Below are positions 9,226-17,547 of a stretch of 64,000 nt of DNA, one piece after another (within the stretch, counting starts at the first letter, position 1; the number at the start of each line of letters is the position of its first letter). The notes beneath the pieces were generated by a model, which was given only the letters and a program-made list of their open reading frames with translations, was not told the origin of the DNA and did not search any database. A program made the position numbers and the translations under genes. The stretch covers positions 62,001 to 126,000 of the forward strand of contig NZ_SDMK01000005.1 of assembly GCF_004123295.1 (NCBI RefSeq), written 5' to 3'. Origin of the DNA: Silvibacterium dinghuense. GTDB taxonomy: Bacteria > Acidobacteriota > Terriglobia > Terriglobales > Acidobacteriaceae.

Positions 9226-9657
9226 ATGAGCCACGAAGGAATCAGGATGGTGTCGGCCGAAGAGGCCCGCCGCGCCGAAGAAGCCGACCGGCCACTGCCG
9301 AAAGAGGCCACAGACCCGGCCAAGGTACGCGTCCACAAGACCGAAGGCACCGGCGTTGAGATCGACTGGAAGGACGGCCATCGCAGCGCATGGACCTTCG
9401 CATGGCTGCGCCTCGCCTGCCCCTGCGCCACCTGCGTGGAAGAGCGCGAGCGCGAAGGCCGCAAGCCCGGCGAGCCAAAGGCGAAGCCTGTCGAGCTGCT
9501 GCCCATGTACCAGGCGCCGCCGCGCCCTGAGACCGTGACTCCGGTCGGCCGCTACGCCATCAGCTTCCACTGGAATGACGGCCATTCCAGCGGCATCTAC
9601 TCCTGGGATTTTCTGCGACGCAACTGCATTTGCGAGGCGTGCAAAAACAGCTTCTAG
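9226..9657 (+). CDS. DUF971 (GBBH-like N-terminal domain) protein
   Basis: 143 residues, starting at ATG 9226 with GAGGG about ten bases upstream. It has the DUF971 layout, related to the N-terminal domain of gamma-butyrobetaine hydroxylase: IDWKDGHRSAWTFAWLRLACPCATCVEE, then YAISFHWNDGHSSGIYSWDFLR, and a Cys-rich end CICEAC. The conserved cysteines (CPC-x2-C and C-x-C-x2-C) could bind metal. In other bacteria stand-alone DUF971 proteins occur near iron-sulfur or Mrp-type genes. No such neighbour is seen here, and the precise function is unknown. Confidence 0.85.
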   Translation: MSHEGIRMVSAEEARRAEEADRPLPKEATDPAKVRVHKTEGTGVEIDWKDGHRSAWTFAWLRLACPCATCVEEREREGRKPGEPKAKPVELLPMYQAPPRPETVTPVGRYAISFHWNDGHSSGIYSWDFLRRNCICEACKNSF

Positions 9658-9689
9658 CTTCCAGGGAAAAAGCCCAACGCGGCAGGAAG

Positions 9690-9716
9690 GACCCTTTTTC
9701 TTTCCCCTAAAGGGTC
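9690..9716. other. Short hairpin after the DUF971 gene
   Basis: GACCCTTT (9690-9697) and AAAGGGTC (9709-9716) can pair across a pyrimidine-rich loop. It sits between two convergent genes, so it may end transcription, though the U-tract is inside the loop rather than after the stem. Just downstream, 9746-9775 is made of repeated AGCTAAA/AGCTAGA words. Confidence 0.35.
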
Positions 9717-9764
9717 GAAGCCGCCCGCACCGGCACGAACAAGCTAAAGGCTAGAAGCTAAGAG

Positions 9765-10517
9765 CTAAAAGCTAGCCAGGCTGGGCGTCGCCTCCAGCAG
9801 CGACCGCGTATACGCCTCGCGCGGAGCGGCGCACAGTTCGAGGCTCGGGCCTTCTTCGACAAGCTTCCCGCGATGCAGCACCGCAATCCGCGTGGAAAGA
9901 TAGCGCACCAGCGGCATCGAGTGCGAAATGAAGAGATACGTCAGCGCGAAATCCCGCTGCAGCTCACGCAGCAGGTTGATCACCTGCGCGCCCACGCTCA
10001 CATCCAACGCCGAGACCGGCTCATCGAGCACCAGCATCTTCGGCCGCAGAATCAGCGCCCGGGCAATGTTGACGCGCTGACGCTGGCCACCGGAAAACTC
10101 GTGCGGATAGCGCTCCAGCGCGGATTCATCCAGCCCCACCGCGCGCAGCATCTCCGTCACGCGCCCGCGCAACTCGCCTGCCGCGCATGTCTTGTGGATC
10201 ACCAGAGGCTCGGCCACCAGCTCCCGTACCCTCATCCGCGGATTCAGCGCTGCAAAGGGATCCTGAAAGACCACCTGCATCCGCCGCCGCAACTCCCGCT
10301 GGCCGGATCTTCCGACGGGCTGGCCGTCGAAAAGCACCTCACCCGAGGTCGGCTCGATCAGGCCCAGCACCATCCGCGCAATCGTCGACTTGCCCGAGCC
10401 CGATTCCCCGACGAGGCCAAGTGTCTCGCCTTCGGCAATGGAGAAGGAGACATCATCGACAACGCGTGCGTCGGGTCCATAGGATTTGGCAAGACTGCGG
10501 GCTTCGAGCAGGGCCAT
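9765..10517 (-). CDS. Oligopeptide/dipeptide-type ABC transporter ATP-binding protein (OppF/DppF-like)
   Basis: 250 residues from ATG 10517. All nucleotide-binding motifs are present: Walker A GESGSGKST near residue 39-47, Q-loop VVFQDPFAALNP, signature SGGQRQR, and Walker B MLVLDEPVSALD followed by an H-loop in FISHSM. The DPFAALNPRMRV segment is typical of OppF/DppF. The usual partners (permeases, binding protein, OppD) are absent nearby, so it is either an orphan or serves a transporter encoded elsewhere. It is the last of four minus-strand genes, 23 bases after the LOG gene. No Shine-Dalgarno is evident. Confidence 0.88.
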   Translation of the reverse strand: MALLEARSLAKSYGPDARVVDDVSFSIAEGETLGLVGESGSGKSTIARMVLGLIEPTSGEVLFDGQPVGRSGQRELRRRMQVVFQDPFAALNPRMRVRELVAEPLVIHKTCAAGELRGRVTEMLRAVGLDESALERYPHEFSGGQRQRVNIARALILRPKMLVLDEPVSALDVSVGAQVINLLRELQRDFALTYLFISHSMPLVRYLSTRIAVLHRGKLVEEGPSLELCAAPREAYTRSLLEATPSLASF

Positions 10518-10540
10518 GGAAGGAGGATAGCAACTCTGAC

Positions 10541-11140
10541 CTAAATCACCGAAGGATCGCCGATGAGCCCGGCATGCGGATGCGCCGCCCAGTGCTGTTC
10601 GACCCGATCCAGCGCCTCGTTCACACTGCCCGCCAGCTGCACCAGCGCCCGCGTCTCCGGCTTGAGAAACCCCTCGGCGAGCACATGGTCCAGAAACGCC
10701 AGCATCGGGTCCCAGTAGCCATCGATATTGATCAGCACGCACGGACTCGCGTGAATCTTCAGCACCGCCCAGGTCACGATCTCAAAAAACTCGTCCAGCG
10801 TGCCATACCCGCCCGGCAGTGCGAGAAACGCATGTGACCGCTCGGCCATCAGCGCCTTGCGCTCGTGCATGGTGCCCACGGCGTGCAGCTCGGTCAGGTG
10901 GCGATGCGCAATCTCGCGGCCGGCGAGTACGTCAGGAATCACGCCGATCACCGGAGCCCCGTCCGCGAGCGCAGCTTCGGCCACCGCGCCCATCAGGCCC
11001 ACAGTCGCTCCGCCATACACCAGGCCATGCCCACGGGTAGCGATCCCGCGGCCAAGTGCGCGGGCGGCTTCAAGATATGCAGGGCGGCTGCCGGAGGCCG
11101 ATCCGCAGAAGACAGCAATATTGTGTCGGGGGAGATTCAT
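10541..11140 (-). CDS. LOG family protein (cytokinin riboside 5'-monophosphate phosphoribohydrolase-like)
   Basis: 199 residues. It opens with the Rossmann-like strand NIAVFCGSASGS, has LVYGGATVGLMGAVAEAAL, and carries the family signature PGGYGTLDEFFE starting at Pro109, the nucleotide-binding and catalytic motif of LOG/TIGR00730 proteins. Members cleave the N-glycosidic bond of AMP or cytokinin ribotides. In bacteria most act on purine or pyrimidine nucleotides. Cytoplasmic. It lies between VapC and the ABC ATPase gene on the same strand, with no obvious functional link. Confidence 0.9.
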   Translation of the reverse strand: MNLPRHNIAVFCGSASGSRPAYLEAARALGRGIATRGHGLVYGGATVGLMGAVAEAALADGAPVIGVIPDVLAGREIAHRHLTELHAVGTMHERKALMAERSHAFLALPGGYGTLDEFFEIVTWAVLKIHASPCVLINIDGYWDPMLAFLDHVLAEGFLKPETRALVQLAGSVNEALDRVEQHWAAHPHAGLIGDPSVI

Positions 11141-11175
11141 GCTCCCGCCATCCTATCGCAGCCGCATGAGAGGGG

Positions 11176-11571
11176 TTAGACGAGCAGCTTCATACCCGGA
11201 AGCTTCGCAGCATGGCGGTCAAAGCTCACGGTGTATTCGCATCCGGCATGGCGACCAAGCTGCGCGATCAGGCAATCGGAAAGACCGGCGCGGGACTCCT
11301 CGAAGAGATGGAGCGCTTCGCGAACCACTTCGGCTTGCTCAACCACCAGCTCTTCTGCTTGCAGAAGAGCTGTAATGACCGCGACGATCATCTTGCGATC
11401 AAATTCATAGTTTCCGCCCAGGACCCAAGCCGTTTCTGCAAGAGTGATGAGAGAAATGAATCCGGGGGATGCGGCAGAGAGAGCATGCATAAACACGCGA
11501 ACACGAATGATCTGCGCAGGATCATCCTTGGCCAGATAACGGACCAGTACATTCGTGTCGAGCCCAATCAT
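11176..11571 (-). CDS. VapC-like PIN-domain toxin ribonuclease
   Basis: 131 residues with a PIN-domain start MIGLDTNVLVRYLAKDDP (the first catalytic Asp at residue 5), a central conserved Glu in LAETAWVL, and a C-terminal acidic site in LSDCLIAQLG and VSFDRHAAKL. This is the Mg-dependent RNase fold of type II toxins. The start overlaps the stop of the upstream AbrB-like antitoxin by four bases, the usual VapBC arrangement. Confidence 0.92.
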   Translation of the reverse strand: MIGLDTNVLVRYLAKDDPAQIIRVRVFMHALSAASPGFISLITLAETAWVLGGNYEFDRKMIVAVITALLQAEELVVEQAEVVREALHLFEESRAGLSDCLIAQLGRHAGCEYTVSFDRHAAKLPGMKLLV

Positions 11572-11822
11572 CCTCGACCAGATCCCATTTCAGCGATCGC
11601 CTCATTCATTTCTTCAATCGACACAGGCTTCCTGCCAGGCCGATGGAGCATTCCCTCCAGAGAACGAACAGAAATAGTCGCGGGAATGATCTCGTAACGG
11701 CCAGTCCGCTGATTGCGAACGAACTCCAGCCGATCTCCGGCCTTCAGTCCAAGCTCTTCCCGGACCTTCGCGGGAACAGTAATCTGGCCTTTCGAAGTAA
11801 GAGTAGCCGTAGCCATATGCAC
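11568..11822 (-). CDS. AbrB/MazE-type antitoxin (VapB-like)
   Basis: 84 residues (or 82 from the second ATG at 11816). The N-terminus ATLTSKGQITVPAKVREELG is the SpoVT-AbrB swapped-hairpin DNA-binding domain, followed by RLEFVRNQRTGRYEI and an acidic tail that would bind the toxin. As antitoxin and autorepressor it should control the vapBC operon from its own promoter in the AT-rich stretch 11823-11880 shared with the divergent helicase gene. Confidence 0.9.
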   Translation of the reverse strand: MHMATATLTSKGQITVPAKVREELGLKAGDRLEFVRNQRTGRYEIIPATISVRSLEGMLHRPGRKPVSIEEMNEAIAEMGSGRG

Positions 11823-11884
11823 TCCTTACGCTTCATTCTATTCCTTACTTTTATAAAAAGGTAAGGAATCCAGCAGGCGATAAA

Positions 11885-14812
11885 ATGGAGAAGACACCTT
11901 CAGGATTGGACACATCCCCCTTGCGGCATTTACTGGACAAGCTGAACCCCGAGCAGCGCGCCGGCGTCGAGACCGTCGACGGCCCCGTGCTTTTGCTCGC
12001 CGGCGCCGGATCGGGCAAGACCCGCGTCATCACCCATCGCATCGCCTACCTTATCGAGGAGCGCGGTGTCGCACCCGACGCCATCCTGGCCGTGACCTTC
12101 ACCAACAAGGCCTCGAAAGAGATGGCCGAGCGCGTCGACAAGCTCATCGGCCATAACTCGCTGGCGAAACCGATGGTCGCCACCTTCCACTCCTTCTGCG
12201 TGCGCCTGCTGCGCCGCGACATCGAAGTGCTGCGCATCGGCAACGAAGGACTGACGAAGGACTTCGTCATCTACGACGAGAGCGATCAGCAGAACATCGT
12301 CAAAGCCGCCATGCGCCGCATGGGCATCGACGACAAGCAGCTCACCCCGCGCACCGTGCTCTCGAAGATCTCCTGGGCGAAAAACCACATGATCGATCCG
12401 CAGGAGTACTACCTGAACTCCGCGGATGCCAACGGCGAGCGCATCGCGCACATCTTCGAGGCTTATCGCAAGGAGCTGCGCAAGGCCAACGCCCTCGACT
12501 TCGACGACATCCTCCTCGAGGCTGTGCGTGTGCTTAAGTCATCGGCTGAGGTGCGCGAGCGCTACAACCGCCGCTACCGCTACGTCATGATCGACGAGTA
12601 CCAGGACACCAACCGCCCGCAGTACGAGCTGATGAAACTCCTCGCCGGCGAAGCGAAGAACATCTGCGTCGTCGGCGACGAGGACCAGAGCATTTACTCC
12701 TGGCGCGGCGCCGATATCCGCAACATCCTCGACTTCGAAAAGGATTTCCCCGGCGGCAGGATCATCCGCCTGGAGCAGAACTACCGGTCTACGAGCGTCA
12801 TCCTCGAGGCTGCATCGGCCGTGGTTTCGCGCAACACCCAGCGCAAGGGCAAGAACCTGTGGACCTCGCGCGAGGGCGGCTCGCTCATCGGCTATTACGA
12901 GGCGCCGGACGGCGAGAACGAGGCGCTGTTCATCGCCGACACCATCCAGAAATACTTCCGCAAGGTCGGCCCCGAGCAGGAAGAGCCGCGCGCGGCGGTG
13001 CTCTACCGCACCAACTCGCAGTCGCGCCTGGTGGAAGAGGCGCTGCGCCGCTACGGCATCAAGTACACCATGGTCGGCGGCTTCTCCTTCTACGAGCGCG
13101 CCGAAATCAAGGATCTGCTCTGCTACCTGAAGTTCATCCAGAACCCGGACGACTCGGTCGCTCTGCAGCGGGTCATCAACACGCCGGCACGGGGCATCGG
13201 CAAGACGACAGTCGAGACGCTGGAGCGCATCGCGCTCGAAACCGGCACCAGCACCTGGACGGCGATTCAACGCGCACTCCATGAGAAGCTGCTGCCCTCG
13301 CGCGCGCTGATCGCCCTCGACACTTTCCGCAAGATCATCGAAGACTCGCGCGCACTGCTTGCTCCGAACTTCGCCGACAAGCTCGCGGCCGATGTCGCGC
13401 CCGAAGAGCTCACAGAAGCTGGCGACGCAGCAGAACCGGAAACCGACACCAGCTTCGGCTTCGGCGATGCCGCCGAAGAAGACAGCATCCTGGCCGAGGC
13501 GAGCACCGCCGAGGAAGCCACCAGCTTCGATTTCGGCGACGAATTCCAGACCGGCTTCGCCTTCGGTGCCTCCGAACCCGTTTCCTCACCCGGTCATACC
13601 GGCCCCGGAGACGAGCCTGAAACCCTGGTCGATGCAATGGCCTTCAATCCCTTTGCCGACGAGCCGCCCGTACCGCACGCTGCGGCATCAGGCCGTGCGC
13701 TGCGTGCCGACAAGCTCGCGCCGAAGCAGGAAGAAGCAAGCGCAAGCCTCGAGACCAGCGGCCGCATTGACGGCTTCCGCGCCCCGGGAGACGCCGCGAC
13801 GCTGCCCGAGCTCATCAAGTTCGTCATCGATCGCACCGGCTACATCCGCTCGCTCGAGGAAGAAGGCACGCCCGAGGCCATCTCGCGCATTGAAAACCTG
13901 AAAGAACTGGCCAACGCGGCGCAGGACGCTCAGGAGCGCGGCGAAACACTGGCTGAATTCCTCGACCATGCAGCTCTCGCCAGCGACACCGACCAGTACG
14001 ACCCCGAGTCGCGCGTGACGCTGATGACGCTGCACGCCGCCAAGGGTCTCGAGTTCCCGCTCGTGCTGCTGGCAGGCATGGAGGAAGGTCTCTTCCCGCA
14101 CTCGCGCACGCTCAACGATCCAAACCAGATGGAAGAAGAGCGGCGGCTCTGCTACGTGGGCCTCACCCGCGCCATGGACACGCTCTACATCACCCGCGCG
14201 CGCTATCGCCGCCGCTACGGCAACGATTCGCCCGAGGCGAGCATGGCTTCGCGCTTCCTCGAAGAGATTCCCTCGGCGCTGATCGAAGAGGCCGCCGGCA
14301 GCATGCGCCGGGCGGAAGCAAACTACGGCGGGCGCGGCGACGATCAGAGCGGCGGCCACTACAGCTACGAGGACGAAGACCAGAGCGCGAGCAGCTACGG
14401 TTCGAGCTACAACCGCGGCGGCTCGAATTACGGCGGCCGCAGCGGGTCAGGCTACGGAGGGTCGGGCTATAGCCGCGGCGGCTCCAGCTATGGAACTTCG
14501 AACTCCTCTCGCGGAGCCGGTTCGTCCGGCAAAGCCGGCAGCGGCGAGTCGCTCGACAACATCGCCCGGTTCTTTGGCGGAAAGGGCGGCTACAGCAGCT
14601 CGAGCGCCGGTTCACGACCCAAGGTCGAAGCCCCTGAACCCTCCGGCGGCAAGGGCTTCAAGAGCGGCCAGCGTGTTCGCCATGCCAAGTACGGGGATGG
14701 CGTGGTCTTCCGGCGCGAAGGCGACGGTGACGATGCCAAGCTCACCGTGCAGTTCGCGAAGTTCGGCACCAAGAAGCTGGTGGAAAAGTTCGCGAACCTG
14801 GAGAAGCTGTAA
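11885..14812 (+). CDS. UvrD/PcrA/Rep-type DNA helicase with long low-complexity insertions
   Basis: 975 residues, against about 720-780 for typical PcrA/UvrD. Superfamily 1 motifs are clear: LNPEQRAGVE (Q motif), LAGAGSGKTRV (Walker A, about 37-47), TFTNKASKEM, MIDEYQDTNRPQYE (motif II), GDEDQSIYSWRGA (III), RLEQNYRS (IV), VTLMTLHAAKGLEF (V) and YVGLTRAMDTL (VI). The C-terminus (920-975, GQRVRHAKYGDGVVF) is the Tudor-like domain that binds RNA polymerase in PcrA. Extra sequence accounts for the length: an acidic disordered insertion at about 493-635 and a Gly/Ser/Tyr-rich linker at about 812-918. Role: ATP-driven 3'-5' unwinding in nucleotide excision repair and replication-transcription conflicts. 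Confidence 0.95.
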   Translation: MEKTPSGLDTSPLRHLLDKLNPEQRAGVETVDGPVLLLAGAGSGKTRVITHRIAYLIEERGVAPDAILAVTFTNKASKEMAERVDKLIGHNSLAKPMVATFHSFCVRLLRRDIEVLRIGNEGLTKDFVIYDESDQQNIVKAAMRRMGIDDKQLTPRTVLSKISWAKNHMIDPQEYYLNSADANGERIAHIFEAYRKELRKANALDFDDILLEAVRVLKSSAEVRERYNRRYRYVMIDEYQDTNRPQYELMKLLAGEAKNICVVGDEDQSIYSWRGADIRNILDFEKDFPGGRIIRLEQNYRSTSVILEAASAVVSRNTQRKGKNLWTSREGGSLIGYYEAPDGENEALFIADTIQKYFRKVGPEQEEPRAAVLYRTNSQSRLVEEALRRYGIKYTMVGGFSFYERAEIKDLLCYLKFIQNPDDSVALQRVINTPARGIGKTTVETLERIALETGTSTWTAIQRALHEKLLPSRALIALDTFRKIIEDSRALLAPNFADKLAADVAPEELTEAGDAAEPETDTSFGFGDAAEEDSILAEASTAEEATSFDFGDEFQTGFAFGASEPVSSPGHTGPGDEPETLVDAMAFNPFADEPPVPHAAASGRALRADKLAPKQEEASASLETSGRIDGFRAPGDAATLPELIKFVIDRTGYIRSLEEEGTPEAISRIENLKELANAAQDAQERGETLAEFLDHAALASDTDQYDPESRVTLMTLHAAKGLEFPLVLLAGMEEGLFPHSRTLNDPNQMEEERRLCYVGLTRAMDTLYITRARYRRRYGNDSPEASMASRFLEEIPSALIEEAAGSMRRAEANYGGRGDDQSGGHYSYEDEDQSASSYGSSYNRGGSNYGGRSGSGYGGSGYSRGGSSYGTSNSSRGAGSSGKAGSGESLDNIARFFGGKGGYSSSSAGSRPKVEAPEPSGGKGFKSGQRVRHAKYGDGVVFRREGDGDDAKLTVQFAKFGTKKLVEKFANLEKL

Positions 14813-14913
14813 GAGCCTGTTCACGATCTTCGCGCGAGGGGCAGCAGGAACGGCCAGCAGTCAGCCATAAAGACGGCCAGTGAAACCGCGGCTGGCCGCC
14901 GTCATCCTGCGAA

Positions 14914-14939
14914 CCCACATCTCAAAATCGAGATGTGGG
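14914..14939. terminator. Hairpin downstream of the helicase gene
   Basis: CCCACATCTC (14914-14923), loop AAAATC, GAGATGTGGG (14930-14939): a perfect 10-bp stem. It is followed by GGCACCCGG, and the same hairpin-plus-GCACCCGG layout recurs at 38933-38966 with a changed stem. It may end transcription of the helicase gene, but there is no U-tract. Confidence 0.45.
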
Positions 14940-14969
14940 GCACCCGGCGCGAGGCGGAGGGTTTACCTT

Positions 14970-15074
14970 CCCGCCCAAGCGGAGCTTGGACGGGATACCC
15001 CTATCCCCGCTGCCTGAGTCCTCACTTGCGACCAGCGGGAGCGGAGGCGAAACGCCTGGACGGCCAGTCCCGTT
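14970..15074. repeat. Composite intergenic repeat, copy 1 (modules A and B)
   Basis: Module A at 14970-14994 is an inverted repeat of 11-base arms (CCCGCCCAAGC and GCTTGGACGGG with one mismatch) around GGA. Module B begins near 15026 with TTGCGACCAGCGGGAGCGGA and ends in GGACGGCCAGTCCCG. The same A-then-B order occurs at 16837, 38978 and 41128. Confidence 0.8.
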
Positions 15075-15076
15075 GC

Positions 15077-16762
15077 CTATTTCGCAGCTACGCTGCTGTG
15101 TTCGAGATAGCGCCGTGCTTCGGCCAGCTCCGGACGTGCCGAGCTTGCCTGTCCTGCCGACTGGACCAGGGCGGCGTAATATTGGCCCGCGTCCTGGTGG
15201 TCGCCCGACTTTTCCGCCGCATCGGCGGCATGCGCCAGCCCGTTGAAGCGGTTCGGGCTAAGCCGGAGAGAAACCCGGTACTCCCCCAGCGCCGCCTGCG
15301 GCTGTCCCATGGCGAGCAGCATGTCGCCCAGCATCTCCCGCGCCGGGATATCGACCTCACCCTAGCCTACCTTGTCCTGCAGATCGGCCGCCGCACGCAT
15401 CGTTGCCACGGCGTCCTGAGGCCTGTCCGCGGCATAGTCCGCCCATGCGGCGATCTCATCACGCGTGATGCGGGCTCCCGTCGATTCCGCCGCATAAGCC
15501 CGCGGCGTCCCCCTGGTCGAGGCCATCAACCGGTCATATGCGGCCAGATCCGCCTGGGCTGCGGCTGCCTGCTTCAGGTGCCCGTGCGCAACTGCCCGCG
15601 CCCACCAGGCCATGGCCGCAATGTCCGGCGGAGCACCAGCCGCCGGAGTCAGATTCGCCGCCGCCGCCCAGTCCTGCATCTCCAGGTCATAGAAAATGGG
15701 CAGCTTCTCCTGGTAGTAAGCGACCATACCGGACATGAAGCCGCTACCCATGCCCGGCATGGCGTCGATCCGCGCCAGCACCGCCGGCATCTTCGCCAGC
15801 ACCGCGCGGGCCTCGGCATCATGGCCGCTCTGCAGGTAGGCATAGAGCAGGAAATCATAGGAGTGCGGCTCATCCATCAGACCGGAAAGCCGGTGCGCCT
15901 CCGCCGCATCCGAGGCGCGAATCGAGGCCAGCTGGGAGTCGATATCCTGCGGCCAGAGCCCCAGCCGCGCGTAGATATGTCCGGACATGTGCACGGCGTG
16001 CGCGCCCGAAGGGGCGATCAGCCCATAACGGTCTGCGGCGGCAAGGCCCTGCGGTGCCAGCTCAGGGTTGTCGCAGGCGTGGATGACGTAATGCACGACA
16101 CCCGGATTATCCGGATATTTCACAAACAAGGGCCGGAGCACCTGCATCGCAGCCTCTTCCGGGGCAACGGTGGTGTCGTCAGGAGCCTTGGCCGCCAGAA
16201 GAGACAGCGCGTAGAACGCGCCCGCATCCACGTCGTCCGGATATTGGCGGTAGAGCTCCTTCATAGCTGCCGCATAGGCCTGAACGCGCTCGGGATAAGC
16301 CTGGGAGCCGGGCTGGTAGAAGTCAGCCAGCGCTGCGATGTAGGCGCGCTCGCGCGGCGTGGGTGCGGCCAGAGACTGCGCCTGCTCGATCTGCTTCCAG
16401 CCCTCGGCCATCGTTGCCGCGTCGGGGCGCTGCCATATCTGGTGGTAGAGGCTCATCGCCACGCCCCAGTGGGCCATGGCACAATGCGGGTCCTGGGCCA
16501 CGATGCGCCGGAATTGCGGCTCCGTCTCGGCGTACCAGAAATCATGCAGCAGAGCGACGCCGCGATTGAATGCCGGCTGCACAGCCGGAGCGCAGGAAAC
16601 AGGAAAAGCAACCACGCCCAGCTTCTCACCCGCAGGCAGAGCGGGCGAAGCCTTGTCCATGGGCATGTGGCCCGCGGGCATGGAGGACATGGTCTGGCCA
16701 GGGATTTGGCCGGTAGAAAGCAGGGGGAGAAGCAGGAAGAGGCCAAAGGCAGACACGTTCAT
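15077..16762 (-). pseudogene. Secreted TPR protein interrupted by an in-frame TAG
   Basis: From ATG 16762 the frame encodes a signal peptide (MNVSAFGLFLLLPLLSTG) and a long TPR-like protein (FNRGVALLHDFWYAETEPQF, then MAHWGVAMSLYHQIW). It stops at TAG 15362-15364 after 466 residues. The same frame continues without a shift for 95 more codons with an obvious TPR pair (MLGDMLLAMGQPQAALGEY and NRFNGLAHAADAAEKSGDHQ) to a second stop at 15077. A CAG-to-TAG change would explain the break. The first part alone could still be made as a truncated product. Function of the intact family is unknown. A sequencing error is possible. Confidence 0.75.
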
Positions 16763-16836
16763 GGCCCGGCAAGTATACGACGGCAGCCGCTCACCCGATT
16801 TTCCCGGGGCACCCGGCAACCGGCGGACTTATTCTT

Positions 16837-17101
16837 CCCGCCCAAGCAGAGCTTGGACGGGGCACCCGCCCACTCACTCGATCTTCTAGTTAAACTAAGT
16901 CCAGTGGACTAAGTTCACTCTCGCGACCAGCGGGAGCGGGGGCCGAAGGCGGTTCGCACTGCGCGAAGCAGCCGAAGGCGGTTTGCCCTGCGCAAAGCAG
17001 CCGAAGGCGATAAGCCCGCACGGCCAGTGCCGCGACCAACGGGAGCGCCACGCGAAGCGAAATCGCCCTGCGCGCAGCCGCATAGGGCGATTCGCCCTAT
17101 G
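16837..17101. repeat. Composite intergenic repeat, copy 2 (A and an expanded B)
   Basis: The stretch 16763-17178 holds no gene except the start region of the next one. Module A is at 16837-16861. Module B starts at 16921 (TCGCGACCAGCGGGAGCGGG) and is expanded: the words GAAGCAGCCGAAGGCG and CCCTGCGC recur, and a second GCGACCAACGGGAGCG appears near 17032-17047. It ends in a GGGCGATTCGCCCTA-type palindrome near 17086-17100. Confidence 0.75.
16895..16913. promoter_or_regulatory. 19-bp dyad, possible operator
   Basis: CTAAGTCC (16895-16902), AGT, GGACTAAG (16906-16913) is an inverted repeat with one mismatch per arm of eight. It looks like a binding site for a dimeric regulator. It is 130 bases upstream of the TPR gene and 265 bases upstream of the 51-residue basic protein gene. 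Which gene it serves, and which protein binds it, are unknown. Confidence 0.4.
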
Positions 17102-17178
17102 CGGAATAGCATGATTTAATCTAAAGGAAGAGATTTCTGGAGAAAGAAGCCCCATTCCGATGGCGGCTGAGAACAACC

Positions 17179-17334
17179 ATGGCGAATACCACCAAGATTG
17201 AAGACAAGGCGGAACGGAAAGCGATCAAGCGCACCGCCCGCAAGAAGGCCGCTCCGAAGGCGAAGCGCACTGCGCCCCGCGGCTCCAACAAGAAGAAGAC
17301 CAAGAAGCTGGCACGCGGCCAGAGCAAGCGCTAG
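17179..17334 (+). CDS. 51-residue Lys/Arg/Ala-rich basic protein
   Basis: ATG 17179 to TAG 17334. Nearly half the residues are Lys or Arg (KRTARKKAAPKAKRTAPRG, then NKKKTKKLARGQSKR), with Ala and Pro between, so it is predicted to be unstructured and very basic. The composition is like the tails of bacterial H1-type histones, suggesting nucleic-acid binding (inference). A 12-bp-stem terminator follows at 17449. The 17335-17447 spacer includes an inverted copy of repeat module B at 17399-17419. No close family is recognised. Confidence 0.65.
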   Translation: MANTTKIEDKAERKAIKRTARKKAAPKAKRTAPRGSNKKKTKKLARGQSKR

Positions 17335-17398
17335 GACTAGCCGTCCAGGCAACGGCGCCTTCGGCGCGTCTGTGCCTGTGTGGACGGTACCGGCTCTT

Positions 17399-17419
17399 GC
17401 CTCCGCTCCCGTTGGTCGC
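17399..17419 (-). repeat. Repeat module B, solitary, inverted
   Basis: GCCTCCGCTCCCGTTGGTCGC is the reverse complement of the module B core (GCGACCAACGGGAGCGGAGG...). There is no module A next to it. Confidence 0.6.
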
Positions 17420-17448
17420 TGCATCTGCGACCGGCTTCGATTCACCGG

Positions 17449-17484
17449 ACGCCACATCTCCCGCGAGATGTGGCGTTTGTCTTT
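17449..17484 (+). terminator. Rho-independent terminator after the basic protein gene
   Basis: ACGCCACATCTC (17449-17460), loop CCGC, GAGATGTGGCGT (17465-17476), then TTGTCTTT. The 12-bp stem is perfect. It separates the basic protein gene from the downstream permease. Confidence 0.75.
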
Positions 17485-17547
17485 CCCTCTGAAAACTCCA
17501 CCTGAACCTTATGTCTGCCCTGTTACACTCCCGAGAAGAAACTGCCT

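Noticed and set aside
8158-9657. 499-residue frame ending with the DUF971 protein
   Set aside because: Only the last 143 codons are real. The rest is read out of frame through the TSUP permease gene.
11176-11822. A novel toxin-antitoxin type
   Set aside because: Gene order, overlap and both domains fit ordinary VapBC.
13363-13840. CRISPR-like or tandem-repeat signal in the helicase
   Set aside because: The repetition is at the protein level (FxFG words), with no regular DNA repeats and spacers.
14933-16912. 659-residue plus-strand open frame opposite the TPR gene
   Set aside because: It is an antisense frame over a gene with signal peptide and TPR helices. The translation is Arg/His/Pro-rich and lacks any recognisable domain, as expected for a high-GC shadow.
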